Below, one piece after another: positions 51,473-58,879 of a stretch of DNA of 64,000 nt. The position numbers and the translations under genes are program-made. The notes under the pieces were generated by a model, which searched no databases, was not told the DNA's origin, and saw only the letters and a program-made list of their open reading frames with translations. This DNA comes from SFLA01 sp045595165 (GTDB lineage Bacteria > Bacillota > Clostridia > Oscillospirales > CAG-382). Position 1 is the first letter of the stretch, and the number at the start of each line of letters is the position of its first letter. The stretch covers positions 1-64,000 of the forward strand of contig JAZNZY010000006.1 in assembly GCA_045595165.1 (NCBI GenBank), read 5' to 3'.

Positions 51473-52516
51473 ATGAAAAAAAACATTGCTATTATCGGCT
51501 ACGGCGGTATGGGTTGGTGGCACGGCGATTATCTCAAGAAGAGCGATGCGTGCAATTTGCTTGGCGTGTGGGATATTAATCCCGATAGACTTGTAATAGC
51601 ACGCAACGAGGGTATAAATACCTATTCTTCACTTGAGGAATTGCTGGGTGACGAAAGATTGGATATCGTTACTGTTGCAACTCCCAACGACGTACACAAA
51701 GAACTTATTATCAAGGTTCTTGAAAGCGGTAAAAACGCTATAAGTGAAAAGCCCGTTACAATGTGCAGCGAAGATCTTCAGGATATGATCGACGCAAGCA
51801 ACCGCACGGGAAAATTGTTTACCGTTCACCAGAACCGCAGATGGGACTGCGATTTTCTGGCTATGAAGCAGGTGTATGAAAGCGGAATTTTAGGTGAAGT
51901 GTTCAATATAGAATCCCGTGTACACGGCTCGAGAGGTATCCCCGGCGACTGGCGCGGAATGAAAAAGCACGGCGGCGGTATGATGCTTGACTGGGGCGTA
52001 CATATTATCGACCAGATGCTTCTTATGGTTCCCTCAAAGGTAAAAAAGGTTTACTGCCAGTACGATCACATTACCAACTACGAGGTTGACGACGGATTCA
52101 GACTTACCCTTAATTTTGAAAACGGCGTACGCGCTTATCTTGAAGTGGGCACGAGCAACTTTATCAACCTTCCCCGCTGGTATATGCAGGGTGAAAACGG
52201 CACCGCAATTATTAACGATTTCTCCTGCGAAGGAAAGATCGTTTGCGTGGAAAACTGGGACGAAAAGGACGTTATCCCCGTACGTACCGCCGCAGGTCTT
52301 ACCAAGACTATGGCTCCCCGTAAGGATGACACCATAAAGACTCACGAAATTCCTCAGATCACATCCGATGTTCACGATTTCTACCGTAACGTTGCAAAGG
52401 CGGTTGACGGTGTGGAAAACCAGCTTATCACACATCCTCAGCTTATGCGCGTAATGAAGCTGATGGAGGCTTGCAATACGTCTGACGAAACGGGTATGCC
52501 CGTGGATTTTGAATAA
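51473..52516 (+). CDS. Gfo/Idh/MocA-family oxidoreductase
   Basis: A 347-aa NAD(P)-dependent sugar-type dehydrogenase. It has a Rossmann start IAIIGYGGMGWWHGDYL (residues 4-20), the dinucleotide-domain end SEKPVTM near 97 and the catalytic-domain GGGMMLDWGVHIIDQ near 165. The EKP and GxxxDxGxH motifs fit the family. The substrate is not predictable. Monocistronic with its own promoter and terminator. GAGGTAG precedes the ATG. Confidence 0.92.
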   Translation: MKKNIAIIGYGGMGWWHGDYLKKSDACNLLGVWDINPDRLVIARNEGINTYSSLEELLGDERLDIVTVATPNDVHKELIIKVLESGKNAISEKPVTMCSEDLQDMIDASNRTGKLFTVHQNRRWDCDFLAMKQVYESGILGEVFNIESRVHGSRGIPGDWRGMKKHGGGMMLDWGVHIIDQMLLMVPSKVKKVYCQYDHITNYEVDDGFRLTLNFENGVRAYLEVGTSNFINLPRWYMQGENGTAIINDFSCEGKIVCVENWDEKDVIPVRTAAGLTKTMAPRKDDTIKTHEIPQITSDVHDFYRNVAKAVDGVENQLITHPQLMRVMKLMEACNTSDETGMPVDFE

Positions 52517-52530
52517 ATAATACGTTTTAA

Positions 52531-52562
52531 AAGACCGATTTCTTTACGAAACCGGTCTTTTG
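52531..52562 (+). terminator. Terminator of the oxidoreductase gene
   Basis: AAAAGACCG/CGGTCTTTT stem, with inner TTTC/GAAA pairing, then GTGTT. Confidence 0.8.
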
Positions 52563-52647
52563 TGTTATAATTTTAAAAAAATATTTGATTTTTTTGAAAC
52601 CAAATCCAAATTTTGACGGTATATATAAGTGAAGGGAGGAAAACTGT

Positions 52648-53208
52648 ATGCGGGACGAAAAGATTATTGACCTTTATTGGGAAAGAAACGAACGTGCGAT
52701 AACACAGACCGAGGAAAAATACGGCAGGTATCTTACAAAGATCGCCTATAATATTCTTGCGGATGAAGAGGACAGCAAAGAAAGCGTTAACGATACGTAT
52801 CTCGCCGCGTGGAACAGTATGCCTCCTCAACGGCCGACGGCACTTTCGGCTTACCTCGGTAAGATAACAAGGCAGATCTCCATTGATATTTTCAGAAAAA
52901 GAAACCGAGAAAAACGAAAGGTGAGCGAATTCGCCATTTCTTACGATGAGATAAGCGAGGTTTTATCTGCGGGAGATATGACCGAGGAGCAGGTTCAGGC
53001 AAAGCTTTTGGGTGAGGCGATAAATAAATTTCTGCAGGGCCAGCCAAAAGAAGTGCAGAGTCTGTTTATCGGCAGATATTATTTCCTTGATCCCCTTAAG
53101 GAAGTCGCAAAATATTGCGGAATGAGCGAGGGAAAGGCGAAAAGCGTTTTGTTCAGAACAAGAAATATGCTTAAAGAATACCTGCAAAAGGAGGGATTTG
53201 ATATATGA
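52648..53208 (+). CDS. ECF-type RNA polymerase sigma factor
   Basis: A 186-aa sigma-70 family protein with region 2 (residues 20-90: YLTKIAYNILADEEDSKESV, NDTYLAAWNSMPP) and region 4 (about 125-180: PKEVQSLFIGRYYFLDPLKE, YCGMSEGKAKSVLFRTRNML). GAAGGGAGG precedes the ATG. It overlaps the next gene by 4 nt (ATGA), the usual layout of an ECF sigma and its membrane anti-sigma factor. Confidence 0.9.
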   Translation: MRDEKIIDLYWERNERAITQTEEKYGRYLTKIAYNILADEEDSKESVNDTYLAAWNSMPPQRPTALSAYLGKITRQISIDIFRKRNREKRKVSEFAISYDEISEVLSAGDMTEEQVQAKLLGEAINKFLQGQPKEVQSLFIGRYYFLDPLKEVAKYCGMSEGKAKSVLFRTRNMLKEYLQKEGFDI

Positions 53209-53870
53209 ACCCGGAAATGTTTCACGATGCGCTTAATTATATCGATGACGATATGATACTCGCTGTCGATAAGTTAAGACACAAAAAGAAAAGCAAAATT
53301 GTGTTTCGCCGCTTGGTTTCGGTAGCGGCGTGCGTATGTATCGTTGCCATATCGGTTTTCGGAATCGAACATATGAACAAAATAAAAGAAGATACCCCTC
53401 TTGACGAAAATTTCGAAACCTCGGGCGACAAAGGAGATATCCCGCCTGCAACCAATAACAGCCAGTCAACCGATAATCAGCCTCCTATAGCAGACGAAAG
53501 TGTGCCCGCGGAGGACCAGGAGAAGGACGAAACGTCCGTATGTTACGATGAATCTGCTCCTGCAGAGGATGATCCACCCATGGGAGAAGCGCCACCCGCA
53601 GATGAAGCTCCACCTGCAGAGGAAGCGCCTGAAACGCACTTCCCCGAAACCGCAGACGATATGCTTATTTTAACGGTAACCGAAATAGCCGAAAACGGGT
53701 TTAAAGGATACGTGGTCTGCCAAAACGCTGTATACGACCCGTACGAAAGGATTACGGTGGTTTATGACGGCCGCGAAACGCCCGCCGAAGGCGAAACGGT
53801 GGACGTATATTTTTCAGAATACAACGGAAACACCGTATATGCCAAGCGGATATTTATTGTAAAGGAGTAA
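53205..53870 (+). CDS. Probable membrane anti-sigma factor with a Pro/Ala/Glu-rich linker
   Basis: A 221-aa single-pass protein. A short cytosolic part (residues 1-33, MNPEMFHDALNYIDDDMI) precedes one membrane helix (about 36-54), an outside linker with PPADEAPPAEEAPE-type repeats (about 62-145) and a beta-rich end domain (about 148-221). The short N-terminus could bind the sigma factor. Role inferred from position and topology, not from a family match. Confidence 0.75.
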   Translation: MNPEMFHDALNYIDDDMILAVDKLRHKKKSKIVFRRLVSVAACVCIVAISVFGIEHMNKIKEDTPLDENFETSGDKGDIPPATNNSQSTDNQPPIADESVPAEDQEKDETSVCYDESAPAEDDPPMGEAPPADEAPPAEEAPETHFPETADDMLILTVTEIAENGFKGYVVCQNAVYDPYERITVVYDGRETPAEGETVDVYFSEYNGNTVYAKRIFIVKE

Positions 53871-53874
53871 GAAA

Positions 53875-55494
53875 ATGAAAAAGCACTTTTTACGGTTATG
53901 TGTGATCGTTATTATTTTATCTATGTTTATTTGCGGATGTAATGATATTGTGAAATCGCCTAATCTCATGAACAACATAAGTGCAGGTGACGTATCTGAA
54001 ATTCCTCTTTCCGCACCAGGAAACTCTGCAGTTACGGATTTTGCCCTGCGCCTTTTCAAAGCGGGAAACGAGGACGGGAAAAACACGCTTATCTCTCCCC
54101 TTTCCGTGCTTGCCGCACTCTCCATGACGGCAAACGGTGCAAAGGGCGATACACTTACAGAAATGGAAAACGTGCTTGGAATGCCCGTTGCTCAGCTTAA
54201 CGGCTATATGCACAGTTATATGAATTCACTGCCCCAAGGTGAAAAGTATAAACTATCTCTTGCCAATTCAATTTGGTTTACCGATGATGATCGTTTTACC
54301 GTAAACGAGAACTTTTTGCAGACAAACGCCGATTATTTCGGTGCGGATGTTTACAAATCCCCCTTTGACGGTACCACGCTTAAGGATATAAATCTCTGGG
54401 TTGAGCAAAAGACCGACGGTATGATACCCGAAATACTTGAAGAAATACCCAAAGAGGCCATAATGTACCTTATAAACGCCCTTGCTTTTGAGGCGGAGTG
54501 GACGGAGATATATACAAAGGATGCCGTAAGTACAAACACTTTTACCACAGCAGACGGTACCAAGCAGGAGGTTGAATTTATGTATTCAACCGAATGCGGA
54601 TATTTTGAAGATGAAAATGCGAAGGGATTTATCAAATATTACAAGGATAGAAAATATGCGTTTGTTGCTCTTCTGCCCAATGAGGGAGTTACAGTACACG
54701 AATACGTAAATTCCCTTACCGGCGAATCCTTGGCGGAAACGCTGGCAAATCCTCAGGATATCCCCGTTAAAACTGCAATCCCAAAATTTGAAACAGAGTA
54801 TGATACGGAAATGTCAAAACTCCTTTCCGCAATGGGAATGCCCAAGGCATTTGATGGCTTTGAAGCAGACTTTTCGGCTCTGGGCACTTCAAGTGCAGGA
54901 AACATTTTTATAAGCCGCGTACTCCACAAAACCTTTATTTCGGTGGGTGAAAAAGGAACGAAGGCAGGCGCCGCCACCGCTGTGGAAATGCAAGATGAAT
55001 GCGCACCTGAATTTGAGGAAAGCAAAAAGGTTTATCTTGACCGCCCGTTTGTGTATATGCTGATCGACTGCCAAAACAATATTCCCTTCTTTATAGGCAC
55101 GCTTAACGAAGTAAAAGCCGCCGACACCAATCTTGAAGAGCGGGATAGTGAATACGAACAGCCGGAAATTTCGAAATATATTACAAAAGAAAACGGTAAA
55201 TACATTCTTACCCTGCCGGAAAGTAAAAAAACGCTTAAATTAGACGATTCAGAGGACGATTTCGTTAATTATATTTCCGATAGTCTGGTTGAAGCGGCAG
55301 AAAAAAAGATAACCGAAGACACCGCAAAATACAGTGATTCTCCCCATTTTTATCTTTCGGTAAATGATGATGGCGAATTGTATCTTGCCGCAGAGGTAAT
55401 ATATTATCTTGATGAGCCCAACGAAAACGTAGGCTGTTTCGATCACGAGCACCTTTTCTTCAGTGAACGGATCACGAACAGAGAAGGACAATAA
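53875..55494 (+). CDS. Serpin-family lipoprotein with a C-terminal extension
   Basis: A 539-aa lipoprotein (lipobox ICGC, Cys22). Residues 45-405 form a serpin: LISPLSVLAALSMTANGAKG, NSIWFTDD, LINALAFEAEW, and the reactive-centre hinge EKGTKAGAATAVEM with the small residues required for loop insertion, so it should be inhibitory. The P1 residue cannot be fixed; counting from the hinge puts it near Gln-Asp-Glu-Cys. DRPFVYMLID and NIPFFIGTLNEV close the fold. About 130 extra residues follow, with KYILTLPESKKTLKLDD and an EVIYYLDEPNE strand. It lies 4 nt after the anti-sigma gene. It may block host or rival proteases at the cell surface. Confidence 0.92.
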   Translation: MKKHFLRLCVIVIILSMFICGCNDIVKSPNLMNNISAGDVSEIPLSAPGNSAVTDFALRLFKAGNEDGKNTLISPLSVLAALSMTANGAKGDTLTEMENVLGMPVAQLNGYMHSYMNSLPQGEKYKLSLANSIWFTDDDRFTVNENFLQTNADYFGADVYKSPFDGTTLKDINLWVEQKTDGMIPEILEEIPKEAIMYLINALAFEAEWTEIYTKDAVSTNTFTTADGTKQEVEFMYSTECGYFEDENAKGFIKYYKDRKYAFVALLPNEGVTVHEYVNSLTGESLAETLANPQDIPVKTAIPKFETEYDTEMSKLLSAMGMPKAFDGFEADFSALGTSSAGNIFISRVLHKTFISVGEKGTKAGAATAVEMQDECAPEFEESKKVYLDRPFVYMLIDCQNNIPFFIGTLNEVKAADTNLEERDSEYEQPEISKYITKENGKYILTLPESKKTLKLDDSEDDFVNYISDSLVEAAEKKITEDTAKYSDSPHFYLSVNDDGELYLAAEVIYYLDEPNENVGCFDHEHLFFSERITNREGQ

Positions 55495-55506
55495 AACCGT
55501 AAAAAT

Positions 55507-55587
55507 ATCACCCCTAAAATCCTTCGGATTTTTGGGGACCCAAAAAAACATCACCCCAAGAAGCAAAAACGCTTTTTGGGGTGAATT
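55507..55587. repeat. REP-like palindromes, copy D (two units in tandem)
   Basis: Unit 1 (55507-55541): ATCACCCCTAAAATCC/GGATTTTTGGGGACC. Unit 2 (55550-55587): ATCACCCCAAGAAGC/GCTTTTTGGGGTG. They lie between convergent genes and could end transcription from both sides. Same family as the copies at 15488, 23753 and 28223, but more divergent. Confidence 0.65.
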
Positions 55588-55606
55588 GTTTGTTTATGGT
55601 GTTTTA

Positions 55607-56323
55607 TTACTTCTTTTTAACCATTACAACAACAACTGCTACAATGATAACAGCGGCAACGCCACATGCTACGTAGATCCAGGTGTTGTTTCCGCCTGCG
55701 GGAGCTTCGGTCGTATCGGAAGAATCAGCGGGAGCCGAAGTGTCTGCGGGAGCAGATTCATCTGCAGGAACAGATTCGTCTGCGGGAACGGACTCGTCAG
55801 CAGGTTCGGATTCGTCAGCAGGTTCAGATTCGTCAGTAGAAGCACCTGCGCCGCCGGCTATAATAGAAGCATCATTGGAAACGGTGCCTGCTTCAAAGTC
55901 GATACCGGTGAAAACTACGGTATCGCCCTGCTCGAGTGCCATTGCAGCATTTTTGCCGTTTACGTTCTGATACTGATCGATCTGTGCGGGGTCGCTGGAT
56001 GCGGAGTGAACGCCAAGAAGGATCTGGCCTTCCTCAAGAGTGATAGCGGGATCGTTACCGTCGCCGGTGTGAACGAAAGCTACGGAATATGCGCCGGTGG
56101 AATCTGTTGCGTTGAGAACTACGGAGATTGCCCATTTAAGATTTGCTGTAGAAATTTTATCGCTCTCGGTAACAATAACTACGTCTTCGCCGGAGATAGA
56201 GCCGTTAACTACAACCTGAGTTGCATCAGAAACGAAATCGTATCCGTCGGTTGCGGCGGAAACGGGAAGAACCGCAAGTGCGCACAGCGCAAGACAGGAA
56301 ATTAAAACTATAATTTTTTTCAT
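55607..56323 (-). CDS. Exported surface protein with Pro-Ala-Asp-Glu-Ser repeats and C-terminal anchor
   Basis: A 238-aa protein with a signal peptide (about residues 1-23), a globular domain (25-150), a stretch of five-residue repeats of the ESEPAD/ESVPAD type (about 157-200) and a final membrane helix (about 210-233) ending VKKK. It is a paralog of the next gene, with the same order of parts. No sortase motif (LPxTG) is seen, so anchoring is by the helix. Function unknown. Confidence 0.82.
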   Translation of the reverse strand: MKKIIVLISCLALCALAVLPVSAATDGYDFVSDATQVVVNGSISGEDVVIVTESDKISTANLKWAISVVLNATDSTGAYSVAFVHTGDGNDPAITLEEGQILLGVHSASSDPAQIDQYQNVNGKNAAMALEQGDTVVFTGIDFEAGTVSNDASIIAGGAGASTDESEPADESEPADESVPADESVPADESAPADTSAPADSSDTTEAPAGGNNTWIYVACGVAAVIIVAVVVVMVKKK

Positions 56324-56347
56324 TTTATTTTATCCTTAACAATACTT

Positions 56348-57163
56348 TTATTTCTTCTTTTTGGAAACCATAACGATTACCGCAACAACAACGATAGCAG
56401 CTACAACACCGAGTACTACCCAAAGAACGGTATTGCCGCCTTCTGCGGGCGCTTCTGCGGAAGTATCTGCGGGAGCGGAAGTGTCTGCGGGTGTAGATTC
56501 ATCAGCAGGCTTGGATTCGTCTGCGGGAGCAGATTCATCAACAGGATCAGATTCTGCGGGAAGCTGAGAATCATCGGTTGCGGCAGTGAAGGTAGCTGTG
56601 CAAACGTAACCTTCGTCATACCACTTGGTATCGGGAGTGGAGGTGGGAACGGTGAGACCTTCAAGATCAAGACCGGTGATAACGAACATATCGCCTACCA
56701 TCCATGCAGTTGCGGTAGAGATCATAGAAGTAGTAGATGTGTTTACAAAGTTAGTGGTGTAGTATTCTTCGTCCTGCTGGTAATTTGCATACCACCACTG
56801 GGATTCAAGATTACCTGCATCAATAGCAGCCTGAGTAAGATCGCCCCAGTTGTTGCCGGTGTTAAGACCGTATACAAAGCCGCCTTCGGGAACTTCAAGA
56901 GGTGCGCCGGATCCGTCGCCCGTGCCGTTGACCATTTCAACTATTTCGTAAGTGTTTTCCTTGCCTTCTACAGGTGCAAAAGCAACGTGGAGCCACCAGC
57001 CGCCGCCGGAGTAGGTTTCGGTAAAGATAACGCAAGCGCCTTCTGCGGCGGAATCGTTATAATGAGTAACGTGGAAAGGACTTTCTTCTGCGGAAACCGC
57101 CATAGGAGCGAAAGCCATAACCAAAAGAAGTACTGCTGCAAATACGGAAATAATTCTTTTCAT
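56348..57163 (-). CDS. Exported surface protein, paralog of the 55607 protein
   Basis: A 271-aa protein with a signal peptide (1-25), a globular domain of about 175 residues (ending TATFTAATDDSQ), PADES repeats (about 205-235) and a terminal helix ending SKKKK. The globular part shows only weak resemblance to its neighbour while the repeats and anchor are alike. 24 nt separate the two genes, so they form an operon. A promoter TTGACT-N17-TTAAAA (57239-57211) lies upstream. Confidence 0.82.
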   Translation of the reverse strand: MKRIISVFAAVLLLVMAFAPMAVSAEESPFHVTHYNDSAAEGACVIFTETYSGGGWWLHVAFAPVEGKENTYEIVEMVNGTGDGSGAPLEVPEGGFVYGLNTGNNWGDLTQAAIDAGNLESQWWYANYQQDEEYYTTNFVNTSTTSMISTATAWMVGDMFVITGLDLEGLTVPTSTPDTKWYDEGYVCTATFTAATDDSQLPAESDPVDESAPADESKPADESTPADTSAPADTSAEAPAEGGNTVLWVVLGVVAAIVVVAVIVMVSKKKK

Positions 57164-57183
57164 AAGTATTCTCCTTTAATATT

Positions 57184-57198
57184 ACGGTAATATACCGT
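57184..57198. promoter_or_regulatory. Operator-like palindrome
   Basis: ACGGTA-ATA-TACCGT, a perfect 6-3-6 inverted repeat in the 5' untranslated region of the 56348 gene, between its -10 and ribosome site. Confidence 0.5.
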
Positions 57199-57269
57199 TT
57201 GTTTCTGAAATTTTAACATATTTGACCCCGTTCAGTCAAGGTATCTTTAAAAAAACTTCTTTATTTTTA

Positions 57270-57298
57270 TTGTATTTTCTTCTATTTTATTGTATAAT
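57270..57298 (+). promoter_or_regulatory. murB promoter
   Basis: TTGTAT (57270-57275), a 17-nt spacer and TATAAT (57293-57298). Confidence 0.75.
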
Positions 57299-57330
57299 CA
57301 TTTTGGAAATAAATGTTCGGAGGAATTGAG

Positions 57331-58191
57331 ATGCAGAACATTGTAGAGAATTTACTTCTGAAGGATCATTCCACTATGCGTGTGGGCGGTATCGCAAAGC
57401 GCTCCTGCTTCCCCGATACAGTCGAGGATATGTGCAAGGCTGTGTGGGAATGCAGTGTGGAAAACAGCAGATTTATTATTGTTGGAAATTGCTCGAATAT
57501 CATTTTCCCCGACGAAGGCTACGAAGGAACCGTAATATTCACTTATAAGCTCAAAGGCGTAAATATCGACGGAACGCGGCTTACCGCGCTGTGCGGTGAA
57601 AAGCTGACTGCGGTTTCCAAAGCGGCGGCAGATGCGTCACTCTCCGGTCTTGAATTCGCATACGGAATTCCCGGAACGGTAGGCGGCGGTGTGTTTATGA
57701 ACGCAGGCGCATACGGAGGCGAAATAAAGGATTGCCTCACTACGGTAAAGGTGCTTGACCTTAACGGAGAATTATCCGTGCTTCCCGCAGAGGAGCTGGA
57801 TCTGGGATACAGACACAGTGTGTTTATGAATAAAAATATGTTTGTGCTGGAAGCTACCTTTGACCTTACCAGAGGCGACAAGGAAGAGATAAAGCGGATG
57901 TGCGAACTGAACATGTCCAAAAGAAGTGACAAACAGCCCCTCGATATGCCCTCCTGCGGAAGCACATTCAAGCGGCCCGAGGGACACTTTGCGGGTGCAC
58001 TTATCGAACAATGCGGATTAAAGGGCTTCAGCATAGGCGGTGCGCAGGTTTCGGAGAAGCACGCCGGATTCATCGTGAACACCGGAAACGCCACGGCAAA
58101 TGACATTGAGGCGCTTATAAAGCACATTCAAAAGACAGTTTACGAAAACACAGGCGTCGAATTAACGCCCGAAATAAGGATTATAAAATAA
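57331..58191 (+). CDS. murB: UDP-N-acetylenolpyruvoylglucosamine reductase MurB
   Basis: A 286-aa flavoenzyme for the second committed step of peptidoglycan precursor synthesis. Motifs: HSTMRVGGIAK (12-22), FAD-binding VGNCSNIIFPDEG, GIPGTVGGGVFMNAGAYGGE and the catalytic-Ser stretch PSCGSTFKRPEG. CGGAGGAATTGAG precedes the ATG at 57331; an upstream in-frame ATG is not needed. Coupled to whiA by TAATG. Confidence 0.96.
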   Translation: MQNIVENLLLKDHSTMRVGGIAKRSCFPDTVEDMCKAVWECSVENSRFIIVGNCSNIIFPDEGYEGTVIFTYKLKGVNIDGTRLTALCGEKLTAVSKAAADASLSGLEFAYGIPGTVGGGVFMNAGAYGGEIKDCLTTVKVLDLNGELSVLPAEELDLGYRHSVFMNKNMFVLEATFDLTRGDKEEIKRMCELNMSKRSDKQPLDMPSCGSTFKRPEGHFAGALIEQCGLKGFSIGGAQVSEKHAGFIVNTGNATANDIEALIKHIQKTVYENTGVELTPEIRIIK

Positions 58192-58865
58192 TGTCGTTTT
58201 CATCGGATATTAAAGATTATCTTTCGGTAATAAAGGAAAAAAAAGATTGCTGTACGGATGCTTTCGTTCACGGGTTTGAGCACAAGGTTTTTGAGCCCAA
58301 ATGTGATAAAGATCTTAAAGTAATGCTTCGCGGGCTGTTTATTTCCAGCGGAAACATAATAGACCCCAACAAAGGCTATTACCTTACCCTATCCTTTACC
58401 AACGAATATATGGATTATATATACGCCTTGCTGTGCTCTATGGATCTTGAGCCCAAGGCATTAAAGCGAAACGACGAGTATATACTATACTACAAGGAAA
58501 GCGAGAGAATCGAGGATTTTCTCACGGTTATCGGCGCGGGTAAATTCACCCTTGAGCTTATGGAAGCAAAGCTGATGAAGGAAACCCGCAATAACCTTAA
58601 CCGTCTTAACAACGCTGAAATAGCAAATATGGCACGCACGGCGGAAGCGTCTGCCGAAGCGGCGGAAGCAATAAAGTTTCTTGAAAAGAAGGGCAGACTT
58701 TCACATATGTCCCCTTCCGTGCAGGAAACCGCAAGATTAAGACTTGAATATCCCGAATACAATCTGGAGCAGTTAAGGCAGGTACATTCAAAACCTATAA
58801 GTAAATCGGGTCTGTACCACAGACTCAACAAGCTTATAAACGAAGCAAAAAATCTGAAGGACTGA
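58191..58865 (+). CDS. whiA: Short WhiA, DNA-binding protein lacking the first homing-endonuclease-like repeat
   Basis: A 224-aa protein; usual WhiA is about 310 aa. The start MSFSSDIKDYLSVIKEKKDC is normal, but the first LAGLIDADG-like repeat (about 85 residues) is missing and the text runs directly into the second (RGLFISSGNIIDPNKGYYL). The C-terminal HTH (KETRNNLNRLNNAEIANMAR, then SKPISKSGLYHRLNKL) is complete. WhiA affects division and nucleoid matters in Gram-positives. rapZ and yvcK/mgfK, its usual neighbours, are absent. Confidence 0.9.
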   Translation: MSFSSDIKDYLSVIKEKKDCCTDAFVHGFEHKVFEPKCDKDLKVMLRGLFISSGNIIDPNKGYYLTLSFTNEYMDYIYALLCSMDLEPKALKRNDEYILYYKESERIEDFLTVIGAGKFTLELMEAKLMKETRNNLNRLNNAEIANMARTAEASAEAAEAIKFLEKKGRLSHMSPSVQETARLRLEYPEYNLEQLRQVHSKPISKSGLYHRLNKLINEAKNLKD

Positions 58866-58879
58866 AAGGAAGCCGAAAT

